From contig CM067085.1 in NCBI GenBank assembly GCA_034008185.1, forward strand, positions 55,031,602-55,095,601: DNA of 64,000 nucleotides, written 5' to 3'. The position numbers and the translations under genes are program-made. The notes below the pieces were generated by a model. That model was not told the DNA's origin. It did not search any database and was given only the letters and a program-made list of their open reading frames with translations. Shown piece by piece: positions 1-14,738 of the stretch; the stretch's first letter is position 1; the number at the start of each line of letters is the position of its first letter. This DNA is from Gorsachius magnificus (taxonomy: Eukaryota; Chordata; Aves; Pelecaniformes; Ardeidae).

Positions 1-3000
1 TCAGGTATGTTAGTAGAGTGCTAGTGAAATATCCCTATAGCTGCAAATTTTTGCTTGTTTGTTGTCAGTTGCTTATATTTGCTTAGGAATTAGCATTAGA
101 ATGAATGGAAGCAGTTGGATTAATGGTCAAGAGTACAAATGGTTAAAGGGTGAAACTATAATTTGAATATTTTGCAAATATGTCATTGCCATATATGAAA
201 TACATTCTGTGCATATGTTATTATTTTGCTGACTGGCATGGAATGAAAAGGCCTACTTTTGGTATTTCAGGTTACAACAGATGTTATTTCTTCTGTGCTT
301 CCAAATTATGATACTTAATATTCAGCACAACTTTAAAGTAGCTATATAAGAGATAGAGATAGCAATAAAGCCTGCCCAGATTTTGGTTTTTACTGCCAAT
401 GTATAAATACAAAGCAATGGAGATTTGGTTTGTGTCTGAGCCACGAGGAGGATAAGCAAGAACCAGCCTGGGCAGCTTTCAGAAAGCCATGGAAAAAAGT
501 TGTTTCAAACTCAAGCCAATATTTCTAGGTTTTCTTGATCCCAGTTTCTTTGCTTGCAAGTGAAAGTGGTTTCGTGCTCCTTCCCTCTAGGTGAAAACAT
601 TCAGGCAACCCAAAGCCTGAAGAGGAAAGGAGAGGAGAATCCAATGATGTTTTCACAACCATGCTAACAGCACTTAAAACCCCGTTCCACCCTCCTTGCA
701 CGGTTCCACATGGTCACCTCAGTAGGATAATAGTTTGCCCAGAGCATAATTCCCCTTGTGTGGTGACTGTCAATTGACTCCAACTGTAAAATGCAGTGAG
801 AGCAAACGCAGTGGTGGGAACACATGCCAGTATCCGCATCACTGCTCCCCTGCTCGGTGCTGATGCTGACATGTGTCAGAACGGAGGCTGCCATTTCCTC
901 TCTGGCTAATAGGGGAGTATGTCCTAGGGTAGTTCTTCACCTGTAGTGCTAATAGCAGCCCTGTTCAGAGAGGTTTCTTTTCAGATCCTCCAGAAAGCTG
1001 TTATTTTTTTCTCCATCCTGAGTAACACTGGTTTGATAACTGATCAGTTACTAATGTCAAAAGGCAGAATACTACTGTGGCCATATACTATATCAATTTG
1101 TAATGTTCTCTTTGTGCTGTGCCATGTACAGATGAAATTCAGAATGTGTGGTTTGAATCCTCTGCAGACATAGTCTGACCCTAATCCATGGTAAACTTTG
1201 ATCATCTATTATTTAGTATCAAAATGGAGAATAGCAATAGAAGACTAAACAGGTAAATATCTGTGTCTTCCCCAGAAGGAAGTGCTGTAATGTTGTGTAC
1301 TTAAACTCAAACAACGGTATGTAATGAACTGAAGAGTTCATGGGATCAGCTCTTTAGAAGATAGTGCTGTCCAGTGTGCAAATTCCTTTGTAGTGAATGT
1401 CAGCTAACTGACCTTACACATACTGGTGCCACTCCTCTGTCTTTAATCAAGTTAGGCAATGATTACACTTGAGCAACTTTCAAGACAAGCAGACCTCTAG
1501 ACTCCAAACTGCAGAGTCTCTGTGATCCTCATTCATGTGCCCTGATTTTGCACTACAACCTGTTTGAAATGGGAATAGGATCATAGGTGAGTGTTTAGTT
1601 ACACACATGGAGCAAATGATTGGAATTATTCAATATTATTTGCAGCAGCCCTCAAGTTCAGCAGCCTGTCAGAGGGAGTGCAGCAGGCGTTAACCAGGTG
1701 TCTGTGTATTGCCCTTAAGAGCAAGGAACAGTGGCAGTACTCCCAGTGATCCTGGAGAACCCTTCCCTGCATGTAGGTATTTCTGTGCTACTGCTGCGTA
1801 TGTGTATTATCATTAGTTTGGCATTAGTGAAAGTGAAATCCAGTATACAGCACTGGGAAATAGGAATCCAAAGTTTCTTACAAATGCTTTGCATGATCAC
1901 AAATGTAACACATACATAAAATTAATATTAGACTATTATATTTGTTCCCTGTGTGCTGATATTGCGCTAATATTTTCTAATGGACTTATTTATGTGACCA
2001 GAACACTCAGTATGCAGACTCTGCAGTAAATAAGGGTGGTAGGCTGACACACTGTTATGACATATGAACTCTAACCACCTATCTAATATCATCTTTCTTC
2101 AGAGACTACTTCTGCTTCAGCTCTGGATCTTGAAACACTTTTTCTTATTTTACCTGTGCCTGTAATTGTATCACTTCAGTGGAGTTTTGCCCAAATTCAC
2201 ACTGGAATTGTGAACAGGATCAAAGTCTGTGGTGTAATTAAACCCATCCCACTCACAAGAATTCAATCTCTTTTCTGAAAGCTACTTTATATATAAAATG
2301 AGTTTGCTAGTCATCTGTTTCCCATTATCTCTGCTTTGAGACCTATATGTGAGGAAACATTAAGTAAAAGAATTTTATTAGACACTTTTAAACTACATAA
2401 GAAAATTGAGAAAGTATTCAACAAGTAGGGCAGTAGGTTAAGTGAACTAGCTGTACCCAAGGTAGCATTTGCACCTTAGATCATATGGTGTGACACTGAG
2501 GCTGCACAATTTCAGATTTATCCAGCTGTGTGGTAATAGATTAAACTTTGACTTGGTAGCCAAAGATGACAGATTCGCTCTGGAACCTAAACCCTGGGCC
2601 CTGTGACTGTCAGCTATTCTCTCTGAACGTTTGCTTTCTCCAGAAGTCATTCTGAAGACACCGTTGATCACTAACTATATCTACAAAATGACTGTGTAAA
2701 TGTGTGATGGTATTCTTGCAAAAATGCTACTGCATGCTTGGAATTAAAACAGTAGCATTGGCATCATATGCTGCATGGACTGCTAAAGCCATTTTCCATG
2801 TTAATTCTACATTTTGAACTTTCTGCATTTAGTGAATCTTAATGTTGCTCACATTTCTATATAGTTGCTCGATGATACAGGTGTTTGGAGCAACCATAAA
2901 AGCTTCGTGCTATCTGTATGCCTCTCAGTCCTATAAATGTGGTTAGATGCAAGTTTTTCTGTGCTCTACCAGGAGGATTTGTCATTTAAAATGCCAGTAA

Positions 3001-6000
3001 AATTTTTGGATGTAGCAAAAGGACCATAGCTTTCTGTACCTTAATTTTTCAGAAATATTTATCTTGTATTGGCATGGGAAAAAGTCCAATTGGCCAAAGT
3101 CTGGCCAAAGTGTAAGAAAATGAAACATAGTGGGGAATGTAGGTAATTAGAATGATGCACCATAATCTGTACTTCTTATTAATAAATTGAAAAATCACAG
3201 CTTCATGTGACATGGTAGAACTTTATCTGATTATCAGCAACAACATATTTACAAGTAAGAATTATGATTTTTTTAAAACCTTTTTAAGAACAGTAAAACT
3301 GTTTTAACAAATGTGCTAGCACACTGGCAAGTAAGCTACTGCTTCCTGTGGTACTTTATACATCCTCCTCTAAAATATGGCCAAAGGCCTTTCTTAATAA
3401 AACAAATTGTGTTTGGAACTAATTTCTAGCTGATTAGTATCTCCAGAGTTCTCCATTCAATCAATGGCTACGTATGAGTACATACTGGCAATGCCACATA
3501 TTTTCTTTGCAAAGAGTAAAGCCTTCTCTATTGTGTTTTGGTCAAACTGCACATATGAAATAGCAATAACAAGACTATAACAACTTACATGATTAAGGAT
3601 TGAATTCATTCTCTTTCAAAGGGTCTAATCCTGTAAAGTACCAGACAGATAAATTTCTGTGGAAGCCAAAGCTACTCAATTATCTTTTTTAAAAGCAGGA
3701 TTGGAAATGTATTAAATTTTCATCTAATATCTGGCCGGCATTCTATTTTCATAAAACCTTTGCTTTATGATTTTTAGCCTTTCTTGGGGATCAAAATAAG
3801 ATGGTGTCTATCTTCTGTTTTTAAATGAAAATTTAATGGGGAATTTGAGTTTAGAGGAAAATAGAGCTCCCATCTCTGCTAGTCTTCAGGCAGTAGCATA
3901 ACACTACTACTAATTGTGGTGGCATAGGAAGGCTTTAATAGCAGTCATTTCTCATAACTGAAGGAGTACATCTGAGCACACAACCACCCTTTCATTAGCA
4001 CCTTTTTAATCATTTCAGTGCCTGCAGGTCAGCTTATTTTGCATTGCTCCATTAGAAGTGATGGATCCATATTGAAAACAATGGTCTGCAGCTTTATAAA
4101 AAAACTTTTTAAAAATCAGTTCTTTATCAGCTTACTGTAAATAGGCAACACAGTGTAGTTGACTAAAGGAAAAAAAATCTATCTCCTATTTCTTCATCAA
4201 TGAGAACTAATGCCTCTCTGCCACTAGAGGGTGAGACAACTACAAATCAAATACTTAAGTCTTAGTCATTCCTGTAGAGGGTACAAATGCAAGTTAACAT
4301 GCAGACAGGACCTTGGTTATTCATATTTAGGAGAGAAAGATGCATAGCAAGTACTCAATGCTTAAAGCCAGAGCTGCAAAGAAATATGGGAACAATCTGT
4401 GATAATGAACAACAGTGGAACAAAACTCATTATCTAGACAATGGATTTTTGGGCCTTGGGAGGCAGTTACAAAAATAAGTTCTGATCTTGAATGAAGGAC
4501 TGTTCTGCTCCAAGAAAGAACTACTTCTGGCTTAAAATGTTGTCCTTTTACTAAAAAATCTGAAAAAAGGTCTAGCTTCCTGCTTGCCTTTGATCTACAC
4601 CATCTATACTGAAGATTTTCTTACTTGCTGTCTTGTAGTTCTTTGATTTTTCTAGTATTTCTTTCCTCTTACTACAAGATGGTCTGATACAGTTGCCCTG
4701 GTGTGTCTTTCAAAACTGTGAATTAATTGTTTTGCATAGCTTAGTATGGCTACGCATCTTGTCCTGGCGGAAAGTGCTAATTCTTATTAACATGTCCAAT
4801 GTTTCTTGACTAAACATTTTACAAATAAGGCATGTTTTGATGCCTGCAGAGTCTCTTAGAAGATCATTTTCTCTGAAGATTTCCCTAACTCACAAAGAAA
4901 ATATGCCATTCACACTTCAATTTATAAAAGCTACTCTTAAATCAGAGATTTAACAAATCAATATGATGTTTTTTCAGGAACAGTATTTCCTGATTTAAAA
5001 CAAAAATAGTCCCACAGGGTACAGTAACATCAAGTAATTCTTTTCTTTTTTGTTCTTACAAAGCTCTCTGAAGAATTCTGTCTTTAAATATGTTTTGACA
5101 ATGCCTGATGCCTTGTTACTCTGTTGTTGCTTCAATAATCTGATGGTCCAAATTCAACTTCCCTTTTTTTCCTGAAGAAAGACCTTGATATTGAGTTTGT
5201 AAAAAACCAAACAAAAAACCAAAACAAAAAACAAAAAAAAACCTTCAAAGGGCACGTATGGGATCAGGAGAAACAAAACTATGTGTCACTAAGTGGTAGT
5301 AAAAGAAGATGCAAAAGAGAAGAAAATATTAAATACTGTAGAAGAAAATGCTAAGTGTCATAGATCTAAACTATGCCTGGGAGACTTCAGTAACTTATTC
5401 AACTTACCTTAAATGAAGGACAACGTGACAAGAATTACAGTGAAATTTTGAGATTCTGGTCTGGTTAGAAAAGGGCAACATAAATCTTTGTTTAGGGAAT
5501 TACAACTTCATGTTACGGAACGATCAGAATTTTGTTGGAATCTTTTGTGTTTATCAACAGCATTTAAATTTTAGGGAAGCTAGCTGTTGATTTTGAAGTT
5601 ACATATAGGATTTTGCATTTTCTGGCCTAAAAACTTTGCATGCCCAGGCTTAGCTGCATGCCCAGATTTTGTTGGCTGCATACTTAAAGCATAAAACCAG
5701 TCCTTATTGAACCTTGTTGAAATAAATAAGGTTTAATAACATATTAAACTAATGTTAAATAAAAACTCGCTCTGCTGTTTATGTTGGTTTACTCATGGTT
5801 TTCGTATAATATTTGCATAATCTCAGAGACACTATAGAATGATTTTCTTGTTTAAAAAAGGTGTTATTAGAGCAATGAATGCTTGCTATTCTTTATTTTT
5901 TGAGCATTTTAACTGAAAGGAAACAAATGATGACATTCCCTTCTGTTGACATTAAAAATCCCTGGCCCCTTTCTATGGGCTCTTTTCTTTTAGTGTCCTA

Positions 6001-6854
6001 AATACCATAGAAGTAATAGAGCGTTTACAGTTGGAGGCAATGATTGCTTTCTTCATTTCAGAAGAGACTTTGAACTCTATCAAATAATTTTAACCCTCAA
6101 ACCTATCCAAAAGCTTTACTGGGAGGTACAAATGAAATCACACAGAACAATCAGTTAGAATATTGTTTTGCTACTCTGAATGTCACATGAAAAGTATGAA
6201 GTGCTAAAAGCATTTTTTATTACAACACTAGCATATTTAGCACTGATCCTTATTCTACATAGTCTTCAACATCTTTCTGTTTAGTGATTTCTATAGGATT
6301 TGCAGTTATCCAGACATTTTGCAAGAATACATCCCAAACTATTTTTTTTCTGGACAATAGAACATAGCTGTTATAGTTGGGAAAGCTGGAAATCTGTCTG
6401 CCTTTTCTCTCCTTCCATTTCAGCAACAATACTAGATATTAGTTGCCTACTAGTTTCTAAGGCTCAGAGCCAGACTCGATGCCAAATTTAATGACTAAAC
6501 TTACCATAAATTCAATCACATTCATTATTAGTCTCAAACTCCTGTTAGCAGAAAGGCTCTTTCTGTTGAGATGCAAGAGCCATGATTTGATTTTAAGGAA
6601 AAACTTCCGGTAAAAAGCCTGGTCCTTATTTCAATTTCTAAGGCATTGCTGCTATGTCTCCCTAGAATCAAAATGCCAGAGGCTGAAACTACATGTCTGT
6701 ATGACACTTGAAAATAGTGTTAGGGGAGGGTTGGTATGTTTAACTTGATTAATAGAAAAAAAAATAGTAAAATTCCTAGAAATGTCCATGTTAGCTGAAA
6801 GACCAATGCAAGAGGTACAAATAATGATTATATGAATATACAAATAACAATTAA
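1..6854. other. Intergenic, AT-rich, no gene seen
   Basis: No exon, RNA gene or clear young repeat. All open frames here are under 80 codons and without recognisable motifs. Around 2175-2225 the text ACTTCAGTGGAGTTTTGCCC resembles a worn sauropsid repeat, too short to call. The A-rich tract at 5.2 kb is the only simple repeat of note. Confidence 0.7.
5203..5243 (+). repeat. A-rich CAAAAA low-complexity tract
   Basis: Repeats of ACCAAAC and CAAAAAA units run for about 40 bases. It is simple A-rich sequence with no recognised element attached. Confidence 0.75.
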
Positions 6855-7267
6855 TGAAGCTGGTGAGGGGTCTGGAGCACAAGTCTGATGAGAAGCAGCT
6901 GAGGGACTGGGGTGGTTTAGCCTGGAGAAAAGGAGGCTGAAGGGAGACCTTATCACCCCCTACAACTGCCTGACAGGAGGTTGTAGTGAGGTGGGTGTTG
7001 GTCTCTTCTCCCAAGTAACAAGTGATAGGATGGGAGGAAATGGCCTCAAGTTGCACCAGGAGAGGTTTAGGTTGGATATTAGGAAAAAATTATTGACTGA
7101 AAGGGTTGTCAAGCATTGGAACAGGCTAGCCAGGGAAGTGGTCGAGTCCCCATCCCTGGAGGTATGTAAAAGACATGTAGATGAGGTGCTTAGAGACATG
7201 GTTTAGTAGTGGACAGGTATGGTTGGACTTGATCTTAAAGGTCTTTTCCAACCACATGATTCTATGA
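6855..7267 (+). mobile_element. CR1 LINE 3' fragment (older subfamily)
   Basis: About 410 bases of CR1 C-terminal coding region and 3' UTR in + orientation end with GATTCTATGA. A frame covering 6991-7206 reads as the conserved CR1 C terminus (RFRLDIRKK..., [29 protein letters not shown]). It is truncated at the 5' side, has a short deletion in the 3' UTR and is more diverged than the two young copies, so it belongs to a different and older subfamily. Confidence 0.92.
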
Positions 7268-10200
7268 GAGAAGAGAATTCAGGCATGACTTGTTCTCTTC
7301 CTGTGATCTAATTTGGTTATTTGTGGTCGGCTCTTACATCGCTCACATGCACTTACTGGTACCTGAACAGACTGGCTACATTGCTGTAACAGAACTCTTC
7401 TAGGGTAAGTGATGGAGGGGCTTTGAGGCTACAGTAGAGGGAATGATCTCCACAAGCCCAGGCCTGGCTCTGTGAACGCTCATCTTTTCACCATGCTATA
7501 GTTGGTGAAACCATAAGCTTCTGCATTTTTTCCAGCTTCTTTCAGACTAGTAACTAAATTAAAACTGTTTATATGTTTCCTTGCAGCACTTTTGCAGGCT
7601 AGCTAAGATAGGAAACAACCATTTAAGTACCATTTTTCTTTCACTCAGTGTCTTCCCCTGTGCAGATCAGTTCCTGAGGCTCTCTTGCAACAGAAGTGCT
7701 TGTTGCTTCGGTGCCACTTCACTGCTCTGGGATTTGGGGAACTTTTCTTACCCTGTCTGAGCTCCTTCTCTTCTCTCTGTATGGCTTGGCCGACAGCTTT
7801 AGCTGATCTGACATTCCTTCCCATGGAAACATGAATGGGAATGGCAGGTAGCAGCACAGTGGTTATCTGTTGCTGCTTTTGTATGTGGCTGTCAGATAAA
7901 AGCTGAAAATGCTATTTTGCAAACACCACCTCCAGACAGGGTGTTACAGGATTGAACAAACAACCAGAAAAAACTCCTTACCATCCATGTTTTGATACCT
8001 TGAAAATAAGGATACTTTTATTATACTTGTGTGTTTTAGAGCTTGACAGTATTTTTAGGCCTGAAGAACTCGGTGATAAACATTTGAATTCATCATTCTA
8101 GCAGTTTTCAACTTTGAAACTAAATTATTTGTTTTAAAGTTTTAACACGTCACGTGGTAACAGCATCTAACCAGCAGCTATGAAATGTCTAATGAATATG
8201 GGGAGACTGGGAAATCTCAGTAAGCAAAAGATAATGACTGGGACAGCAAAGTGCAAACAGCAAAAATAGACAAGATGGGGGAGAGGAAGTCCAAAACCTT
8301 AGTTTTGACTTTATCGTATATTTTTGGATCATGTTATAACATCACAAAGATCATGCCTGTCATATACTCAATCTGAAAAGGTGTTTCAGTCAGACTGTGA
8401 TTTATGGAAGTGCCAGAAGAAAATAGGTGGTAAGACAATGGACCAAATTCTAGCCATGGTTGTACATGATGAATTGGTTACAGGAAGTTTAAAAACTTAT
8501 TTTTACTCATTTGTTTTTTTGCTGTATGACACTAAAGCCCAACATACTTTTCTTTTTTTGGTTCTCATTCTATTTTCTTTTTCCAGCCAAATCCAGCTCC
8601 AGGCAGAAGAAAGGTCTAAATAAGATAGTTTAGTAGAAGGAAAGCTTCTGGAGGGAAACCCTCCTACTATGAATCTGACACATTTATCTGCTTTTGTGGG
8701 AAAGGCATTATTTTTAAATTAAAATACCCCATCAAACTATTGACTATGAAATTTCCAGACAAATACACTTAATGGTCAAAATGCACCCCCTTTATATTGT
8801 ACATTAAGGCAAAATACAATGGCTTAGTAATTTTTTTGAAATCTACATGCAAGGAACTGGTTTTATACTGCACTACCTTGGAGAACTGTCTACTGTGCAA
8901 GCTCAACTCAAACTTTAAAAATATTCCTGTTGCAGGCTGTCAAGCTTTATTTCCACTTTTTGTTCATTTTGGGGAAAAAAAACCCTAAAATTTTTCATTA
9001 TGTTGTAAGACACTGCAGTGTAAGTAGAAAGTGTATTCCTACAGTACAGACTAAAAGAACAAGTCATACTAGCTTTGACACATGATGTATGTTTAATGTC
9101 TGAGGCCTATTTTTACAGAATTTATGGAATACTAAGGTATCTGCACCAAGGTTATTGAAGTTCATAATAACATGCAGCATCACAATGTTAATATAACTAA
9201 TGAAACTATATATTGAACACTGCATACCCTATTATATACTTTATATAATCCATTCAATTCAAAATAATAACTGCACTGTTTAAGTATTTCACAGTTTTTG
9301 CTGGAAACAGACTACACCTAATTAGGATGCTATGGATGAAATGTTATTGTTTACTTATGCTATATTGCTGGTGCATTTGGATAAGTCTTGTACTGTCATT
9401 GCGTATTAATGATGATAAATTATAAAACATTTAGGAATATGGATAAGCAGGCTGTAAATACCAGATACATGGGCCTAGTAGAAATGATGAGGGGACACAG
9501 GTTAGAATGAACTCCCATCTACATGTGAAGCAGCACCGATCAACTTAACAGAAACAATGGATGCAGAAGTTACTAGGAGAGAGCAGGCACATGACATAAA
9601 TCTTGCTTCCTTAGGGAACTTGTCCCAGACATTAACATTCTATTAATCCTTTGTGATTCCTAATGGGTTTTGTAACAACAAACTCTGGCAGATTCTTTAC
9701 TCATGAGGGTATACCCTGTCACGCACTCAGGGAAGAAAACGTGCTAGCCCCGTTATTGTAGCTATTGACTATTACTATTTAGTAAACACTCCAAGCACTG
9801 CAAGGAAATCAAGAGATGCAGTCCTCGTGCCAAGGACTTTCCATACTCAGGTACTGAACTTTGGTGTTCAGTGTTTGGTACCAGCCAGACAGATATAAAG
9901 CACAGTATCTGACTCCAGCTGTTCTACACGAGATGGTACAAGAGATTTTTCTGCAATTTAGCCCTTGGAGTTTCCAAACAGCTAAGGCCATCTTTTGCCT
10001 TTATATGATGATAGCATGATCTATTTTTGCATAAAAAGGAATGACCTGTATGTGTCTCGTGCAAAGAAAGTAGCAAGGCCTGTGATAGTAAGGAGTGCGA
10101 GGGAGGGAAGGAAAAGGAGCGAAGGGTGGCAGAACACTGCTGTCTGTGGCATGACAAACAGGGAAAGGAGCAAAACCTACACACATGTGGTAGCTAAGAC

Positions 10201-11598
10201 TGTCACTGGAGAAGCGAACCAAATCGTTTTCCCTGGGTAATTCCAGAGAGCAACTCTGAAAAGAATGGTTTTTTTGATACCCTAATGTGTAACTAAATTG
10301 ATTGTTTCAGAGATGTCTATTGCGGTGTATTGAGAAAGAAAGGTTTTTTCCAAAAAAGTGTTCTGTGCAAATCTTGGCAAAAGTTTTATCTGTATAAAAG
10401 TATTATATGAATGCCTTTCTACAGTTCAGAAAAACTTTCAGGTAGACATGCTCTAGCTTCTTGAAGGGAAATACCTGCAGAAACACTGCTTCAGTGCACA
10501 GAACTACTTATGGGCAGATGAGCTACAAAATGTATTGTTATTTTATGCTGCATAGAGATTGAGAGTTATAAACAAAAATTATTGGCAGATCATGAGATCT
10601 GGGATCAGTATATTCTTTTTCATAACTACTAGCAATTGGGAGAACCTAAACATAATAAGGATAAAATAGTAACTCAATTAGTTGACTTCATTTTCATCTG
10701 TGATTCATTCCATTTGGTAACACACTTTTACCAAATATGGGCATATCTGAGCTCTGTGTTTCGGAGGAAATGTGAACTGAGACAAATTTGTCATTTAAGT
10801 AACATTCAATGTTTTGAAGCAGTCAACATATGGCAATTAAAGGTGGCAAAAATAAAGGGTTTTTTTAGAGCAGTATAGTTTTGTAATAATGAAATCGGAG
10901 ATAAGATTTTTTTTTCAGGGGGAAGTGACTTTCAGGCCTCTGAATGGTTAGAGAAAGAAAAGTATCATGGAGATGTTGGTAGGCTTCCCTTGTATCAAAT
11001 CTTTCAAATGAATGAAGAAGCATAGAAGATTTAACTTAGAATATAAGTAGTGAAATATCTCAGAATAATAAAGTATTACTGGCAGCTTTCTGCTGTGACC
11101 TACTGATGTCAAAGTGAATGATGGAGGTATCATACCAGATTTTAGAAATGAATGAAGGAAAAAACAAAGAAGTGGCAGTTAGAAATAGTTAATTTAAAGA
11201 ATAAAGGTAAGAAGGAGCAAACTGGCATAGCATAAAAATGTATGAAAAACAAGAAAAGAAGCCTTGATGTAGTTTTAGTGGATCTGCTGTAAATAATAAG
11301 TTTGATTAGGACTGCCTTCCTGTGTTAGGTGTCCTGGAATCCTTTTTTGGGAGGTGTAGACAGAGGTCATGAAAGTCATAACTGAATAGAACAAAATGGG
11401 AAGGAATAGTAGTAGAGCAATCACCACTTTTAACTGCTGCAAAGTGTGCCCTGAATCTGTCAGCAGGATTTCTGTTTTTGTTTTTCAGAAGAAAAAGTAT
11501 AGCAAACCAGATCAAACCTAACATTTTTTGTCTGGGTCCCCATCATTCACTAGAGGAAATGACAAACTCATTTAATGGGATTTTTATGGCTATCCCTT

Positions 11599-11613
11599 CC
11601 CCCCCCCCCCCCC
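11599..11613 (+). repeat. C homopolymer (15)
   Basis: A run of 15 C after TATCCCTT, flanked by AATTCTG. Prone to length error in sequencing and in replication. Confidence 0.9.
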
Positions 11614-14600
11614 AATTCTGTTTTATTCATTAATTGCAATTCTCAGTTTTTGTTCCAAGCTTCTTAAACCGGATTATCACCTTTTCATTCCAATATTCTC
11701 TCCTAGTTGCCTATAGTTATCACTACCTTTTTATAAGGGTTGATTTCATAACCTTTTTATCTGCTTTAGTACTTCACTACCCCTGTTTTATAACACAACC
11801 ATAATTATTTTTCCTTATGAAGAAATTTAGTTTTGTTTTCAAGCTCCTGAAAACTTTTAATTTAAATGGTCTAAACAGTCATTGAACTCTGTTTATGGCC
11901 CATCTTACAAACACTGTTAGCTGTAGTTAAACCCAAGGTATTTTCAAGTTTTAAAATTCGATTTATAAAGGTTTATACAGGAGGAGTGATTCATACAAGG
12001 TTGCAAATAGAAGTTTCAAAGAAGGGGAATATTTAAACGAAGAATCCCAGTTAAAAAAAAATTGAAACAATTTTGCAATTTAGAGCAGTAAAAAAAAGGA
12101 ATCTATAAAGATAATAGAGCAATAGGAGCAAGACTGTGAAACGCTTTAAAAAAAGTCATGTCCTACTGTAGGTTCAAATGGCTGACACATGGCCATACGT
12201 TCTCAGTAGAGCTCTGTTACTTGTTTCTTGGCCATGCCATGATGTGGAAGTTCGGTATAATTAAGAGGGAATGTGACTTCATTAAAGATGCAATCTCTCA
12301 GCAATGACAGTAGATATTTATTTGCTTTAAGGTAGAGATTCCCTTTTAACTTAAATGATCCAGGCACTATAGTTGTTCATGCTCCACTCTTCCATAGTGT
12401 TTTAGGCCTTATTAATGTCTTAGGCTAAATGTTCCCAACATTTTGGTGTAAGCCTTTTTCTTCTTTCTCCTTGCCCTTCTCCTTTCTTTTCCCCCATGCT
12501 GCAGATGCCTGTCTTGTGATTTGCCTCTTTTAGACTGAAAATAAAAGACAGTTTACAGTGGTACTGGATAGATTAAAGCTCTTCAATAAATCACATGAAT
12601 GTGATCATTATAGCACCATTGTTCCTACCATATTAACATGGGTTTTCCAGTGAACTCCCAATAGAGGAATTAATGAAGAGAAACTCTTATTTTTAAGATT
12701 TAACTATTATGTATGAATGATGTTTAGTCTTAGGACTAAAATTTGGTTTATAAGATTGGTGTTCGTGTTTCAATATAATATTGTCATGATTAAGCCATAT
12801 CAAAGGGTTGAACACTAAACTTTGAACTTGACACAGCACAACTAAATCCTCACATCAACACTTGTCAATCACAGTATACAGTTTTTTAAGAAAAATACCA
12901 CTGTAATCCATGGAAGATAGAGAAACATTTATCCAAAGAGAAACTAAACCAGCAACTCCAGGAAATGGCTTTTGAAATATAATTATACCCAAAGGGAATA
13001 GATACATTCATTGGTACCTTATGCTTTATAAAGCCACAGGAGTTAAGCATCAAATAATAGGTGCATTACCTGTCATGGCTTACTGCTTAATTATTATGTC
13101 TATTTGATAGGAATTGGAATTATACAGAAACAATGTTGGGTCTTAAGTGCTCTTGAACTTGAGACGAAATTGCATCTTCAGATCTCTGGTAAGAATCTGG
13201 TTGGACTACCTTGTTACTAGCTGGTGACTAAGTTAGTGTAACATGTCTTCTGTACTAGATATGTTTATATTTGGGTTTCTGTTTACACTTTCTTGAGCTG
13301 CTGGATCTTTATTTCAATGTTCCCTTAGACTATGTCTTTGCTTCTGATAAATTTTCTACAAATTAGGGTTGCAGTACATCGCTTATTAGTTTAATTTTTT
13401 GCCTTAATTCATGCAGTGTGTTGTCATTCAGGTTGTGAATAAAAATAAAGGCAGCTTGTTGCCTGGACCTACTTTTCTGTGCAAAATAATAAAATAAAGG
13501 CAAACAAAAGAGGAAAGGCAAATTGCCCTGAGAGAAACAACATCTGAATACTAATTTTTCAGAACACTGGTACTAACTGCAAGAATAGAAAAGAAAAATA
13601 AGAGTACTTTCTGAAGTCTTTCAAAAAAAGAGTTGCTTGGAAGATTTTTGGAAGTGAAAATTAAATTTGGCAGAAGATATGTAAGGCTCAGCTACCTGCT
13701 AAAACTTGTCAACTCTTAATTTTACATCTGTTGTTGATCACACTGCAGGACTTGATAATATGTTTATGATCATGTCACAGCAATGGAAGAGGCAATGTTA
13801 AATTGTCATGTCTAGTCAAGTAGGGGGCTTGGTCTTTCATGTATATTTGATGACAAACAGTCCCACTGAAGCATAGCTGGTGTACTGCAGTATGTACCCT
13901 TACAGGAAGGACTTGTGTTTAGTTTTGTTATTCTTTGCTGCCTCAGGCACAAGCATCTATGATCTCTCAAGATATTTTAAACAAAGTAGAATTACAATTA
14001 TACAGACTTTTAACAAAAGAGTAGTTTCATCTGTAATCCTGGTTTTGTCTTAAGGGTTATTATTTTGCATTTTGTTTAGCAACTGAATAAGAGAAGCCCT
14101 GCCAATAACTGCCAGGTACTGGCAAATAATTACTCAGTGTTCAGGTTAAGTAAAGATTTTGTGCATTATAAAATTATTTAGCAATTAGATTTCAAAATAG
14201 CATATGATCTATGTTGCTATCCTCAGGTTCCTTCCTTCCTCTTGCATGGTAAATCTTATTACATTTAATTTAAAATGTACATTTATGTTTCCTTTGTAAC
14301 TATTGGTCCCGTTGCCATTAGTATAGGAGATGCTACCACACTGCAGTAACTAAACATGAAAATACTCCTCAAATACATTAAATATGAAAAATCAAGATGA
14401 AACTTAACTTTGATAAAAGGCTTTGAATATTTATTATTGTTTTGCACCCTTAAGAAAAAACAAAAGTAGGTACACATTTTGGTTGCATACAGTAGGCCAT
14501 TGTTTGTTACTTGCCTTTACCAAGCTATGCATATTCATGCTATACCTCCCAGTGGTTCAATATATGCTCATGTCGTTAGCTCCCCCAAAGATCTGCCTTA

Positions 14601-14703
14601 ATTCTGTCTCGAGGGTTTCACTCCTAGCAGCAGGTTTGGAGCTAGAAAACTTTACACTATAAAGATTTTTCTGCTGTATATTATATATATATTAATATAT
14701 ATA

Positions 14704-14738
14704 TTAAGTGTATATTACAGCTGTAAATATACACTTAA
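14704..14738. repeat. Near-perfect 35-base palindrome
   Basis: TTAAGTGTATATTACAG pairs with CTGTAAATATACACTTAA: 17 paired bases with one bulged A (14727) and no loop. It follows directly on an AT-alternating tract (14678-14703). It could extrude as a cruciform, or be a natural cluster of AT dinucleotide repeats. Confidence 0.8.
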
